Below, one piece after another: positions 1 through 9,522 of a stretch of DNA of 64,000 bases. The position numbers and the translations under genes are program-made. Every line of letters begins with the position of its first letter. The stretch's first letter is position 1. The DNA comes from an uncultured Bacteroidota bacterium (GTDB taxonomy: Bacteria; Bacteroidota; Bacteroidia; Chitinophagales; Chitinophagaceae): contig CAILUU010000055.1 in assembly GCA_903837525.1 (NCBI GenBank), forward strand, positions 1 to 64,000. Direction: 5' to 3'. The notes under the pieces are model-generated. The model was not told the origin of the DNA. It saw only the letters and a list, made by a program, of their open reading frames with translations, and made no database searches.

Positions 1-3000
1 GGCTGTAGGAACTAATCTTCCATCAGCTCTAAACGTACCCGTAAACGGACTAGCAGTACCAATATTAGTGGTAGAAGCAGAACTAAATGCTGTATTTACA
101 AAGTTTGTTGTTGGTCCAGCACCAGTATTGTTTAGGTAGTAATTTATATTTAATGTACCCGATGTACCAGGCGCTTTTAATACCATAACAACATCACCTA
201 ACCAAGTATGTGAACCATTAATAGTCACTTTCATACCTGAAATAGTAGCATTGTTAGGTATACCAGATACAGCAATTGTACTAGTTGTACCAGCTGGTGT
301 ATTATCTATAATTGGAACATTTATTGTTCCAGTTGTAAAGCTAGCTACACTTGTAGTTGAAGATGAACTCTTCAATTTAACAGGTATATCGCCTAAGCAC
401 ATAGTAACAGGATTAGGTGTTACATTTGGTGCAGGAGGTGTATAGTTAACAATTACACTACTTGTACCACTACAATTTGTAACTGTATCTCTTGCAGTAA
501 CTGTATATGTAGTTAATGTACTAGGTGCAGCATACACAGTTTGTGTATTTCCACCAGTATAGGCATTAGTAGCTGTACTATTGGTAAATAAACCAGTAGT
601 AGGCGCCCAAGTATACACCCAGTTTTGAGTGCCTGGTAATGTGCCAGGGGTAGTGTAATTAATAATCAAATCCCATTTAGTTAAATTACCAACATCTGGA
701 GCACCAGCATCGTAAGCAGCTAACGTCCAGTTGCCATTTGCAGCACCTGCAGCTAAACCGCCTATGTAAGTTGCCCAACTTGTTGTTGTTGGATCAAATC
801 CTACAGGACCACCAGATAAGGTAAAGCCAAATGCTGTAAAGGTTACATTAGCTAAATCTGCTTTCCAAGTTCCAGTAAATGGAGCTGTACCAGTAGCAAT
901 TGAGGTTGTACCAGTAGAACTAAATGTAGTATTTAAATAGTTTGCACCAGGGTTATTTGCATAACCACCAATAGCATCTAAGTTAATTACAGCACCAGTT
1001 GGCGATTTTAATACCGCTACTATATCATTAACATAACCATGTGTTGCATTAATTCTTGCTGCAACACCTGTAATGGTTGCATTTGCAGGAATACCTGTAA
1101 CAGCAATTACATTGCTTGCAGCAGTAGTAGGTCTTGTAGGGAAGGCTCCCTCAGGAATAGCTACATTAATAGTACCTGAAGTAAATGTTGCACTTCCAGG
1201 AACTGGAGGAGCAGCACTTGCAACCGATAATTGTGTACCACTAATACCAGGAACACCACCACAAACAGGACCAACCGGGTTGATAGATACTGTAGGTAAT
1301 GCGTTTATAGACAATTTAGCAGGTTGCGATGTAGAACCTGCAACAGGAGCACATAAACCACCAACCGTACAACGATACCAATTGTTATTTAGTAAAGCAG
1401 ATGTTGGATTTATAGTTAAAGTTGCAGTAGTTTCTCCACTGTAAGGAGCACCAGCTAAAATATTAGTGTAAGGGCCAGTAGCACCTGTTGTACTTACTTG
1501 CCATTGGTATGTTAACGGACCAGCACCAGTAGCTGTAATTGTAAATGTAGCAGGAGAACCACTACAAATTGTTACTGAAGCTGGCTGAGTTGCTACCAAC
1601 GGACGTTGATTAACTACAACTGTATAATTTGCTGTTCTTGTACAACCCACACCATTGTTATGACTAACTGTGTAGGTAGTTGTAACAGCAGGTGAAGCAC
1701 CAACTGGGTTGGTTGTTGTATTATTTAAACCAGTTGCAGGAGTCCATAAGAATGTACCGCCTGTAATTGGTGTAGTAACAGAACCTGTAAAGGTTATACT
1801 ATAACCACCATTAATACCACCTCCATCTCCAAACGCTTGATCATTTACCCATAATCTCCAAACACCATTAAAGTCGCCTGTAAATTGAGATAATAAACCA
1901 TTAGCTGCACATGTAGGGCCAGGAGCAGGCATTACATCAGCACCAGCATTTGTAGGCCTTACATTACCAGTGCCATTAGCAGCAGGAGGAGCAGTAAACA
2001 CTGGATTTGCATCTGCAAAGTTCATTGTTGCGTTAATAAAGTCACCACTACCACCTACATCAGATAATAACATCACCGCAGGTGAAGCATTTCCAACAGG
2101 AGCTTGTAATGCAATATCCAAATCACCAGACCATGTATGATTTAAACCTAACAAAGTAACTGATTGAACAGTAATACCTGCAGCAGGGAAACCAGCTACG
2201 GTTAAGTTTGCTGGATATGGGTTACCAGGAGCGCCTGCACCAGTGCTTATTGTAATAGCACCTGGACTACTCAAAGTTTGTACACCAAAACCTTCACTAG
2301 CCGTTAATCTTGTAGGATCGCCAGCACAAATTGGGCCAGTAGGATCAGCTACAATAATCATTGGAGCAGAAGCTTGGAAATTAACTACCGCTAAGGTAGA
2401 AGGAGTCTCTAAACAACCACCAGATACTTGTACAATGGCACGATACCATGTAGTTGCAGCAATATTTGTAGAAGTTAATGTTGTTGTAGTATTTGCTATT
2501 GCAGTAAATGGACCAGCAGCGGAAACTGTAGAAGATTCCCATCTTACTACATTACCTACATGGCCAGTTAAAGTTAATGGAGTACTATTGGTAACACCAC
2601 AAACATTAGTGCTTGCAGGGTTAACTGTACCACCAACCGAAGCAGCAACAACAGTTAATACACCAGGATTACTACTAGTTCCACCAGTACAATCAACAGT
2701 TGTCATAAAGCAACGATATTGATTACCATTTAAAGTAACAGCAGTTGGATTAACCGTCATAGTAGCTGTACCAACATTGCTATAAGGGGCAACGTTTGTT
2801 AAGTTAGTCCAAGTAGCACCAACTAATAATTGCCATTGATATGTAATAGGGTTGCTAGCATTTGCAACAACACTAAAATTTATACTACTGCCCACACAAG
2901 TTGTAACATTTACAGGCTGTGTAGTTACAGTAGGGCAACCAACCAAAATTGGCGTAATTGGCGTTGTTACTGTTTTGCAACCGAACGATCTTGCAGTAGC

Positions 3001-5346
3001 AAGGTTACTTTCAAACAAGCAGTTTTGAGTAACTACGTTACCAGGAAATGCGTTAGCATTAACAGTGATAGTTACTTGTGCAGTAAATGTACCATTAGCA
3101 GCCATAGATACTGGCCATCTAACAACACCGGCACTAAATACACCACCATTAGTTGCACTCACAAACGTTACGTTTGCTGGCAAAGTTGAACGCATTTCAT
3201 AACCAGTAATAGCTGTACCACTACAGGTACTTGCAGTAACTGTATAGGTCATGTTTTGACCAGCTGGTATTGAAGTAACGCCAGTAGTTATATTTGATTG
3301 CGAAGCAGCGGTTTCATCTGGTGTTTGATCACCAGCACTACTAGAAGAACCTTGTAATGCAAAGAAACCCATGCCTCTTTTTTGGAAAGCTTTCCAAATT
3401 GCACAAGAATAAGTACCACCGTACAACAAGGTATCTGCTTTTAACCAACCATCTCTATGATCTAAGAAACCTGCACCACAAGGTACCAGCTTCATAGCTT
3501 GCATAGCAATACGCATAGCAACTACGTTACCACCAGTACTACTACCATCAAAATAAATGTTTGATTTAATGGTACCACTTTGTTGTATAATAGCCCAAGT
3601 AGCTTCCCATGCAGCCATACACCAGTGTTCGCCACGGTCGTGTACAGATGTTGGTAAAGATGCTTGGTATTTTTTGTTATTGATAGCTAAATCAGTACTG
3701 TAACGTTGGCTTCTAATACCAACACCAGTTGTAGGTTGGCCTAATGCATAGGTACCAATACCTCTACCTACTAAGCCTGAGTTTACATTTGCCGCAGCCC
3801 AGTCTTGAGTTGTCATTAAGGCAATATAATCACTTATACCTTCGCCTTGATGCTCACCATTACCCACACAGCCTGTTTGGCTGGTAGAGCTACCCATTAA
3901 ACGGTTACTAACACCATGCCCAAGTTCATGAGCAACAATGCCATTATCCACATCTCCATCTCTTGTAGGAGATGTTTGTGTCCATATGTACATTTGCATT
4001 CTTCCACTACCACCATCAGCTGGTGTAGAAAAGTTTGCATTGTTAGTACCGCCAGCATCTTGAGCTTCGCCCAATACATGATCATTGCCATTACCACCTC
4101 TTCCTAAATTATTATTTTGGAAATTACGAGCAACCTCATCAAAACCATGCGTATATAATACATCATGTAAAATGTTGTTGTAGTAAAATAAGTTGGTAAC
4201 ATTAAACGATTGATTGTTAGCCATAGAACCAGTTGTACCACCTCCCGTTATTGGATCGGCAGTATAATCTGGAGCATTACCAAAAGCACTAAATGTTAAT
4301 GAAGGCAAAGCTGTTGTTGATGTTGCAGATTTTGTAGGATCTGGAGTATTTGGGCTTGTTCTATCATGATAAGCCCAAACGTTATTACCACGGGTATAGT
4401 TAAAATCTGTAGCAGCATCTGTACTATGCCAATTAAGCGTAGTAGCATTTGCAAAAGCTACTGGAACGTTAGTCCAAGGATTGTTAACTATAGTGCTATT
4501 ACCCGGTGCTGTACCTGGAAAAGCGCCTGGCATAAATGTAGGTGCTTCATAAGGTAAAGGAACAACACGGTAAGAAGCTGTACCAACTGTACTTGGCCCT
4601 GTAGTACCATTTTCAATTCTAGTAACTCTAGAAAAATCAAATGGATTACTACCCATTGTAGCTAGGTTATGTTTTTCGCCAAATTCATGTACATGATTTG
4701 GATCATCCCAATTACAAGAAACTTTTAAGTTGTTTTCGCCAATAACAGAACCGTTGCTAGCATCAACAAAAATTTCCCAATAATCTGATGTAGTTGTTGG
4801 AATGTAATAAACAAACCAGCCTAATTTAAAAGAATTCTCATTGTCAGATGGGAACCACATTAATTGAGCTGTAACATTCTCTCTTGATACACCAAGATTG
4901 CCAAACTCAACTTTACGTCCCATTTCTTTTGTAGAAATAGACGTTATAGAAGTAGTTGGGCTAAAGCCTTTTGCTGCTAATGCAACAGCAACTGCACTTT
5001 CTGCAGTTTTAGCAGGCATGCTAGCATTTACCTTGCTTTCAATATCCGCAATTCTTGCACCCATAACAGATGCCAAAGCATTGTTTTTATATGCAATAGC
5101 TTGCGTTTTATTGTAAACAGGAATACCTTGATAGGTTTGTTGTAAGTAGATGTAGCGTACCCCAATGGTTTTATCTACATAACTATACGTAACCATAAGG
5201 TTATTTAGGTCATCGGCACTTAAGCCAATGGCCGTTCGGTTTGCACTTACAATTTGAAGTGCTGCGTTTTTTTCAACGTCGAATGATTGAGCTATACTGA
5301 CCATAGCACACCATAACGTTATAAAAAGGAGCAAAATTTTCTTCAT
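1..5346 (-). CDS. Secreted M36 (fungalysin) metalloprotease, giant, 3' end outside window
   Basis: The frame is open from the ATG at 5344-5346 to the window edge, giving 1782 codons with the C-terminus missing. The N-terminus is a signal peptide (MKKILLLFITLWCAMVSIAQ). A fungalysin/thermolysin-type propeptide region follows, then an M36 catalytic domain. The zinc site is HELGH with H473, E474 and H477, and E502 in GEGISD fits the third ligand. After the protease come a DUF11-like beta domain (about residues 650-750), Ig-like domains near 840 and 1250, and three proprotein-convertase P-domain-like modules near 1070, 1430 and 1710. This architecture is typical of type IX secreted Bacteroidota proteases, and a sorting domain is expected beyond position 1 (inference). 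It probably degrades extracellular protein. Family assignment is firm; substrate is unknown. It is divergent from atpA. Confidence 0.9.
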   Translation of the reverse strand, partial: MKKILLLFITLWCAMVSIAQSFDVEKNAALQIVSANRTAIGLSADDLNNLMVTYSYVDKTIGVRYIYLQQTYQGIPVYNKTQAIAYKNNALASVMGARIADIESKVNASMPAKTAESAVAVALAAKGFSPTTSITSISTKEMGRKVEFGNLGVSRENVTAQLMWFPSDNENSFKLGWFVYYIPTTTSDYWEIFVDASNGSVIGENNLKVSCNWDDPNHVHEFGEKHNLATMGSNPFDFSRVTRIENGTTGPSTVGTASYRVVPLPYEAPTFMPGAFPGTAPGNSTIVNNPWTNVPVAFANATTLNWHSTDAATDFNYTRGNNVWAYHDRTSPNTPDPTKSATSTTALPSLTFSAFGNAPDYTADPITGGGTTGSMANNQSFNVTNLFYYNNILHDVLYTHGFDEVARNFQNNNLGRGGNGNDHVLGEAQDAGGTNNANFSTPADGGSGRMQMYIWTQTSPTRDGDVDNGIVAHELGHGVSNRLMGSSTSQTGCVGNGEHQGEGISDYIALMTTQDWAAANVNSGLVGRGIGTYALGQPTTGVGIRSQRYSTDLAINNKKYQASLPTSVHDRGEHWCMAAWEATWAIIQQSGTIKSNIYFDGSSTGGNVVAMRIAMQAMKLVPCGAGFLDHRDGWLKADTLLYGGTYSCAIWKAFQKRGMGFFALQGSSSSAGDQTPDETAASQSNITTGVTSIPAGQNMTYTVTASTCSGTAITGYEMRSTLPANVTFVSATNGGVFSAGVVRWPVSMAANGTFTAQVTITVNANAFPGNVVTQNCLFESNLATARSFGCKTVTTPITPILVGCPTVTTQPVNVTTCVGSSINFSVVANASNPITYQWQLLVGATWTNLTNVAPYSNVGTATMTVNPTAVTLNGNQYRCFMTTVDCTGGTSSNPGVLTVVAASVGGTVNPASTNVCGVTNSTPLTLTGHVGNVVRWESSTVSAAGPFTAIANTTTTLTSTNIAATTWYRAIVQVSGGCLETPSTLAVVNFQASAPMIIVADPTGPICAGDPTRLTASEGFGVQTLSSPGAITISTGAGAPGNPYPANLTVAGFPAAGITVQSVTLLGLNHTWSGDLDIALQAPVGNASPAVMLLSDVGGSGDFINATMNFADANPVFTAPPAANGTGNVRPTNAGADVMPAPGPTCAANGLLSQFTGDFNGVWRLWVNDQAFGDGGGINGGYSITFTGSVTTPITGGTFLWTPATGLNNTTTNPVGASPAVTTTYTVSHNNGVGCTRTANYTVVVNQRPLVATQPASVTICSGSPATFTITATGAGPLTYQWQVSTTGATGPYTNILAGAPYSGETTATLTINPTSALLNNNWYRCTVGGLCAPVAGSTSQPAKLSINALPTVSINPVGPVCGGVPGISGTQLSVASAAPPVPGSATFTSGTINVAIPEGAFPTRPTTAASNVIAVTGIPANATITGVAARINATHGYVNDIVAVLKSPTGAVINLDAIGGYANNPGANYLNTTFSSTGTTSIATGTAPFTGTWKADLANVTFTAFGFTLSGGPVGFDPTTTSWATYIGGLAAGAANGNWTLAAYDAGAPDVGNLTKWDLIINYTTPGTLPGTQNWVYTWAPTTGLFTNSTATNAYTGGNTQTVYAAPSTLTTYTVTARDTVTNCSGTSSVIVNYTPPAPNVTPNPVTMCLGDIPVKLKSSSSTTSVASFTTGTINVPIIDNTPAGTTSTIAVSGIPNNATISGMKVTINGSHTWLGDVVMVLKAPGTSGTLNINYYLNNTGAGPTTNFVNTAFSSASTTNIGTASPFTGTFRADGRLVPTA

Positions 5347-5747
5347 AATTTTTAAATTAAATTGGTTTTTTACTTGTTGTGTAGTTTTTTCTGTTTCTTT
5401 TTCTTAAGTCTATTTTTAAATGGTTAAATAATGGGGGTTAAAAAATTTTTATAATTAAGTGAAGGAATAATTTTTGTTTGGGTATTATTTTTTAGTAGAT
5501 ATAGGGGTAGTGGGTAGTTAGATAGAATACAAGCAGTAAAAATTAATTTTTGTATAATTTTATTCATCTTTAAACGAGCAGTTGAATTGAAATGGGAAAT
5601 TACATCTTTTTTTAGAAAAGTAACAAAAAAATAATAAATAAAATCAGTAAAATTCTTTTTTTATTTAATATGAAGGAATTATCTGCAAAAGTGTATAATT
5701 GATAAGACAGCCTGGTTTATTATAAATGAATAATTACGAAGTCATTT
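5347..5747. other. AT-rich intergenic region between the M36 protease and atpA
   Basis: About 400 bases of very AT-rich DNA separate the two divergent genes. No credible open frame, RNA gene or clear minus-strand TAnnTTTG box for the protease was seen. Confidence 0.5.
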
Positions 5748-5778
5748 TTTGCTTTACAAAACGCATCCCTTACCTTTG
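5748..5778 (+). promoter_or_regulatory. Promoter of atpA
   Basis: TTTG at 5748-5751 and TACCTTTG at 5771-5778 are separated by 19 nt. This matches the Bacteroidota sigma-A consensus (-33 TTTG, -7 TAnnTTTG) very well. Transcription would begin near 5782, giving a leader of about 110 nt before atpA, longer than for most genes here. Confidence 0.75.
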
Positions 5779-5891
5779 CCGCCTAAAATAGATTCCCATA
5801 GCTTTAAAGGTATACGAATAGTTTTTGGTATGTCAATAAAACATAAGCTCACAAAGGCTTACAGCTGGGTTAACAAATAAAAACAAGTTTT

Positions 5892-7469
5892 ATGGTAGAA
5901 ATTAAACCAGACGAAATTTCAGCAATTTTACGCCAACAATTAAGCAACTTTAATGCTGGTGCTAGTTTAGAAGAAGTAGGTACTGTTTTACAGGTAGGGG
6001 ATGGTATTGCCCGTATTTACGGTTTAAACAATGTACGTAGTGGAGAGTTAGTAGAGTTTGAAAATGGCGTAAAAGCAATTGCTTTAAACCTTGAGGAAGA
6101 TAATGTGGGTGTGGTTTTGATGGGAGATAGTGGCGATATTAAAGAAGGCGCTAAAGTAAAACGTACGGGTCAAATTGCCTCTATTAAAGTAGGTGATGGT
6201 ATGAGTGGCCGTGTTATTAATACCTTAGGAGAGCCTATTGACGGTAAAGGACCCATTACTGGTGAATTATATGAAATGCCTTTAGAGCGTAAAGCACCAG
6301 GGGTAATTTTTAGAGAGCCAGTTAAAGAACCCCTTCAAACGGGTATTAAAGCTATTGATGCCATGATTCCTATTGGTCGTGGACAAAGGGAATTAGTAAT
6401 TGGCGACAGACAAACAGGTAAAACAGCCATTTGTGTGGATACCATTATTAATCAAAAAGAATTTTACGAAGCTGGTAACCCAGTGTATTGTATATATGTA
6501 GCCATAGGGCAAAAAGCTAGTACCATTGCTGGTATTATGAAAACCCTGGAAGAGAATGGTGCTATGGCGTACACCACTATTGTTGCAGCTAGTGCTGCCG
6601 ATCCGGCTCCGCTTCAATTTTATGCCCCATTTGCTGGTGCTGCAATTGGTGAATTTTTTAGAGATACGGGTCGCCCTGCACTAATTGTTTATGATGATTT
6701 AAGTAAACAAGCCGTGGCTTACCGTGAGGTTTCTTTATTACTTCGTCGCCCACCAGGCCGTGAGGCTTACCCTGGCGATGTATTTTATTTACATAGCCGT
6801 TTATTAGAAAGAGCAGCAAAAGTTATAGCTAAAGATGATATTGCTAGGCAAATGAACGACTTGCCAGAAAGTATTAAGCATTTAGTTAAAGGCGGTGGTA
6901 GTTTAACGGCCTTACCCGTTATTGAAACTCAAGCTGGTGACGTATCTGCATACATTCCAACCAACGTAATTAGTATTACCGATGGGCAAATTTTCTTAGA
7001 AGGTAATTTGTTTAACGCTGGTATTCGTCCGGCAATTAACGTAGGTATTAGTGTTAGCCGTGTAGGTGGTAATGCTCAAATTAAATCCATGAAAAAAGTA
7101 GCGGGTACCTTAAAACTAGACCAAGCACTTTACAGAGAGCTTGAAGCGTTTAGTAAATTTGGTGGCGATTTGGATGCGGCTACCAAAAACGTAATTGATA
7201 AAGGCGCTAGAAATGTGGAAATTTTAAAGCAAGCTCAATACAGTCCGTATAGTGTAGAAAAGCAAGTAGCCATTATTTACTTGGGCACACAAGGGTTGTT
7301 AAAAAATGTTGCCGTTAAAAATGTAAAAGCATTTGAAGAGCACTTTTTATTGGAAATGGCTAACAAACATCCAGAAATTTTAAAAGAATTTAAAGCTGGT
7401 AAGTTAGAAGATGAAAGTATTAAAAAGATGGTTGAGTTAGCCAATGGATTAACGCCTCAATACAAATAA
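5892..7469 (+). CDS. atpA: F0F1 ATP synthase subunit alpha
   Basis: A 525-residue protein of normal family length. It carries the nucleotide-binding P-loop GDRQTGKT at residues 171-178 and the conserved [10 protein letters not shown] segment holding the subunit-interface arginine. It is the non-catalytic nucleotide-binding subunit of the F1 head at the inner membrane. The ATG at 5892 starts the typical [14 protein letters not shown]-terminus. It has its own consensus promoter and a strong terminator, so it is transcribed alone. In many Bacteroidota atpA sits between atpH and atpG. Neither is adjacent here, so the rest of the operon must lie outside the window. Identification is certain; the isolation is the odd point. 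Confidence 0.97.
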   Translation: MVEIKPDEISAILRQQLSNFNAGASLEEVGTVLQVGDGIARIYGLNNVRSGELVEFENGVKAIALNLEEDNVGVVLMGDSGDIKEGAKVKRTGQIASIKVGDGMSGRVINTLGEPIDGKGPITGELYEMPLERKAPGVIFREPVKEPLQTGIKAIDAMIPIGRGQRELVIGDRQTGKTAICVDTIINQKEFYEAGNPVYCIYVAIGQKASTIAGIMKTLEENGAMAYTTIVAASAADPAPLQFYAPFAGAAIGEFFRDTGRPALIVYDDLSKQAVAYREVSLLLRRPPGREAYPGDVFYLHSRLLERAAKVIAKDDIARQMNDLPESIKHLVKGGGSLTALPVIETQAGDVSAYIPTNVISITDGQIFLEGNLFNAGIRPAINVGISVSRVGGNAQIKSMKKVAGTLKLDQALYRELEAFSKFGGDLDAATKNVIDKGARNVEILKQAQYSPYSVEKQVAIIYLGTQGLLKNVAVKNVKAFEEHFLLEMANKHPEILKEFKAGKLEDESIKKMVELANGLTPQYK

Positions 7470-7493
7470 AGTTAGTTAACTAAAAATAAAATT

Positions 7494-7522
7494 AAAGCTC
7501 CTTATTTTAAGGAGCTTTTTTT
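7494..7522 (+). terminator. Rho-independent terminator of atpA
   Basis: The 11-bp perfect stem AAAGCTCCTTA / TAAGGAGCTTT has a 3-nt loop and runs into a T tract, 24 nt after the atpA stop. Confidence 0.9.
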
Positions 7523-7570
7523 ATAGCCTTGGTTTGTAACACACAAAGCAAATTGGTTAATTAAAATAAA

Positions 7571-7613
7571 ATTTTTTTATCGGTTGTTGTCCCCACCAAC
7601 CGAAACGTAAATC
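7571..7613. repeat. Small palindromic element between atpA and the yugP remnant
   Basis: The hairpin CGGTTG / CAACCG (about 7580-7601) lies in otherwise AT-rich DNA, just upstream of where the yugP-like remnant becomes recognisable. It could be a mobile palindrome or a chance hairpin. Confidence 0.3.
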
Positions 7614-7642
7614 TCTTGTCCTTGAGTGGCAGAAACCCCACC

Positions 7643-7885
7643 ATATTATTAATTGCTATTATTTTGTTTGCAACAACTACGTTTTTTTCTGTTGTAACAT
7701 TACCAGTAGAGTTTTAATGCAACAAACAGGGCAATAACGTAGTTAAATACCGCAAATATTACAACCCCACAAGAGCATGCAGGCGCTAAAGATGCATTAA
7801 AATGGGCAGCATTAACGTATGTGGTATCGGTGTTAGCCTCTATGCTATGTTGGTACAATATTTACTTATTTATATGTCAAGATCT
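7643..7885 (+). pseudogene. 3' remnant of a YugP-type zinc metallopeptidase gene
   Basis: Only the last 75 or so codons of a membrane metallopeptidase of the YugP/Zn-dependent protease 2 family can be read. Recognisable pieces are the helix ending in VVTLPVEF, then NATNRAIT, LNTANITTPQEHAGAKDALK and WAALTYVVSVLAS. An extra T after GAGTTT near 7716 shifts the frame, and a TAG then replaces what is probably a tryptophan codon. The HExxH half is missing. The remnant runs in frame into clpP1, which lengthens the apparent clpP1 frame upstream of its real start. The family call rests on remembered C-terminal motifs and is fairly confident. Decay is visible directly. Confidence 0.7.
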
Positions 7886-7902
7886 AATGACGATTAATGA
7901 AC

Positions 7903-7910
7903 TATATTTG
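7903..7910 (+). promoter_or_regulatory. -7 box of clpP1
   Basis: TATATTTG matches TAnnTTTG and lies 21 nt before the ATG at 7932. It supports that start over the GTG at 7821. No good -33 TTTG was found. Confidence 0.5.
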
Positions 7911-7931
7911 CTAAAATTTAAAAACATACGA

Positions 7932-8672
7932 ATGGATTTTGGAAAAGAATTTGAAAAATATGCCGTAAAGCATAAAGGAATTAGTAGTAATTTATTACAT
8001 GATTACACCAGTAATAATGCCAAACAATTCAGCAAATCTGCAACCGCTTTAAAGGATTGGGGAGCTATTACCAACCTTACCCCAAACATTATTGAAGAAC
8101 GACCCATGAATGTAGCGGTAATGGATGTGTATAGCCGTTTAATGATGGATAGAATAATATTTTTAGGTTATCCTATTAGTGATGAAGTGGCTAATATTGT
8201 AACCGCACAATTACTTTTTTTAGAAAGCACAGATAGAACTAGAGATATACAAATGTATATTAATAGTCCAGGGGGCAGTGTATATGCAGGCTTAGGTATG
8301 TATGATACCATGCAATTTATTACACCAGATATTTCTACCATTTGTATAGGTATGGCTGCGAGTATGGGGCAGGTGCTATTGTGTGCAGGTGCAAAAGGTA
8401 AACGTACCGCACTAAAGCATAGCCGTATAATGATGCATCAACCAAGCGCTGGTGCTGGTGGGCAAGCAAGTGATATAGAAATTACGGTAAATGAAATACG
8501 AAAAGTAAAAAAAGAACTGTACGAAATTATTGCTTTACACACGGGGCAGCCAGTAGAAAAAGTAGCCATAGATTGCGATAGAGATAATTGGATGACAAGC
8601 ACCGAAGCTAAAGAATACGGAATGGTAGATGAAGTGTTAACCATTAACCCTCGTAAATTAAAAAAAGACTAG
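7932..8672 (+). CDS. clpP: ATP-dependent Clp protease proteolytic subunit, paralogue 1
   Basis: A 246-residue serine peptidase of the ClpP family. The catalytic triad is intact: S144 in AASMG, H169 in MMHQPS and D218 in DRDNW. It has an extra N-terminal region of roughly 50 residues compared with standard ClpP. The frame is open upstream to a GTG at 7821, but those codons belong to the yugP remnant. The ATG at 7932 sits just after a -7 box and begins a charged, soluble N-terminus. It forms the barrel that degrades substrates unfolded by ClpX, whose gene lies 850 nt downstream. A second clpP follows, so a mixed ClpP1P2 barrel is possible (inference). Confidence 0.93.
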   Translation: MDFGKEFEKYAVKHKGISSNLLHDYTSNNAKQFSKSATALKDWGAITNLTPNIIEERPMNVAVMDVYSRLMMDRIIFLGYPISDEVANIVTAQLLFLESTDRTRDIQMYINSPGGSVYAGLGMYDTMQFITPDISTICIGMAASMGQVLLCAGAKGKRTALKHSRIMMHQPSAGAGGQASDIEITVNEIRKVKKELYEIIALHTGQPVEKVAIDCDRDNWMTSTEAKEYGMVDEVLTINPRKLKKD

Positions 8673-8684
8673 TACAAGGTTAAA

Positions 8685-8757
8685 TGTTAGATGAACGCTG
8701 TTAGATGTACGATGTTCAACTAAACTCCTAAACCTCTAAACTTCTAAACTAATAAAC
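8685..8757. repeat. Degenerate 7- and 8-nt tandem repeats between clpP1 and clpP2
   Basis: Five heptamers (TGTTAGA, TGAACGC, TGTTAGA, TGTACGA, TGTTCAA) at 8685-8719 are followed by four octamers of form CTAAACNN at 8720-8751 and a fifth degenerate unit. Together they fill nearly the whole gap between the two clpP genes. Confidence 0.75.
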
Positions 8758-8764
8758 AGCAAAC

Positions 8765-9382
8765 ATGAATTTATACAAAATATACAACGACGAAGAAGAT
8801 ACTCCAGAAGTAACCATGCCCGAAAATCCGATGGAAAAAATGATGAGTAGTTGGCAGTTTGATAAAAAATTTATTGAACAACGTAAACTATTTTTATGGG
8901 GTGTGGTAGATGATAAAAGTGCGAAAGATATTACCAATCGCTTAATGTATTTAGAAGCCATTGATCCGGGTAAAGAAATTACTTTTTACATTAATAGCCC
9001 CGGTGGGGTTGTTACAAGTGGCATGGTAATTTACGATACCATGCAAATGATTAGCAGCCCAGTAAGTACAGTGTGTATGGGTATGGCCGCAAGTATGGGA
9101 AGTATTTTATTAAGTGGTGGTACTAAAGGTAAACGTTTTATTTTTCCTAATGGAGAGGTAATGATACACCAACCAAGTGGTGGTGGTAGAGGTACTAGTG
9201 CTGACCTTGAAATTATGGCAGAGCAAATACGCAAAACCAAATTAATGGGAGCCGAACTTTTAGCTAAAAACTGTGGCCAAACGGTAGAAAAAGTTATGAA
9301 AGATTTTGATAGAGATTATTGGATGGATGCCAAAGAAAGTGTAGCATATGGTATTGTGGATGGTGTGATGGACAGAATTTAA
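8765..9382 (+). CDS. clpP: ATP-dependent Clp protease proteolytic subunit, paralogue 2
   Basis: A 205-residue ClpP with complete triad: S110 in AASMG, H135 in MIHQPS and D184 in DRDYW. It is closer to canonical length than clpP1 but has a distinct acidic N-terminus (residues 1-35). Substrate loops differ between the two proteins, so they are diverged paralogues and not a recent duplication. The 92-nt gap from clpP1 holds only tandem repeats. A terminator follows, and clpX then has its own promoter. The pair could form heteromeric barrels, or be used under different conditions. Confidence 0.93.
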   Translation: MNLYKIYNDEEDTPEVTMPENPMEKMMSSWQFDKKFIEQRKLFLWGVVDDKSAKDITNRLMYLEAIDPGKEITFYINSPGGVVTSGMVIYDTMQMISSPVSTVCMGMAASMGSILLSGGTKGKRFIFPNGEVMIHQPSGGGRGTSADLEIMAEQIRKTKLMGAELLAKNCGQTVEKVMKDFDRDYWMDAKESVAYGIVDGVMDRI

Positions 9383-9411
9383 ACGTATTAATAGTAGTTT
9401 ATTTAATATTT

Positions 9412-9434
9412 AGCCCTTTTTTGGGCTTTTTTTA
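9412..9434 (+). terminator. Rho-independent terminator of the clpP genes
   Basis: AGCCC, six T, GGGCT, then a run of T. The stem is short but GC-rich, 30 nt after the clpP2 stop and before the clpX promoter. Confidence 0.75.
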
Positions 9435-9471
9435 TCATTATTCAGTACAAAGCATCGTTAGTAGTAAAAAA

Positions 9472-9504
9472 CTTGTCTTAAAATAAGCATAGTGCATAAC
9501 TTTG
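9472..9504 (+). promoter_or_regulatory. Promoter of clpX
   Basis: CTTG at 9472-9475 and TAACTTTG at 9497-9504 are 21 nt apart. A TTG at 9502 in frame with clpX is part of this -7 box and so is not a start codon. The leader to the ATG at 9523 is about 15 nt. Confidence 0.7.
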
Positions 9505-9522
9505 TACTTAATACTTTTTACA

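Noticed and set aside
251..4557. Several plus-strand frames of 60-160 codons in the first 5 kb
   Set aside because: They lie antisense to the continuous M36 protease frame, have Val/Thr/Pro-biased composition produced by the Thr/Ala/Gly-rich coding strand, and show no family motifs.
8685..8757. CRISPR array
   Set aside because: Units are 7-8 nt with no spacers; these are simple degenerate tandem repeats.
9502..9522. TTG start for clpX
   Set aside because: It is inside the TAACTTTG promoter box; the zinc finger spacing fits the ATG at 9523.
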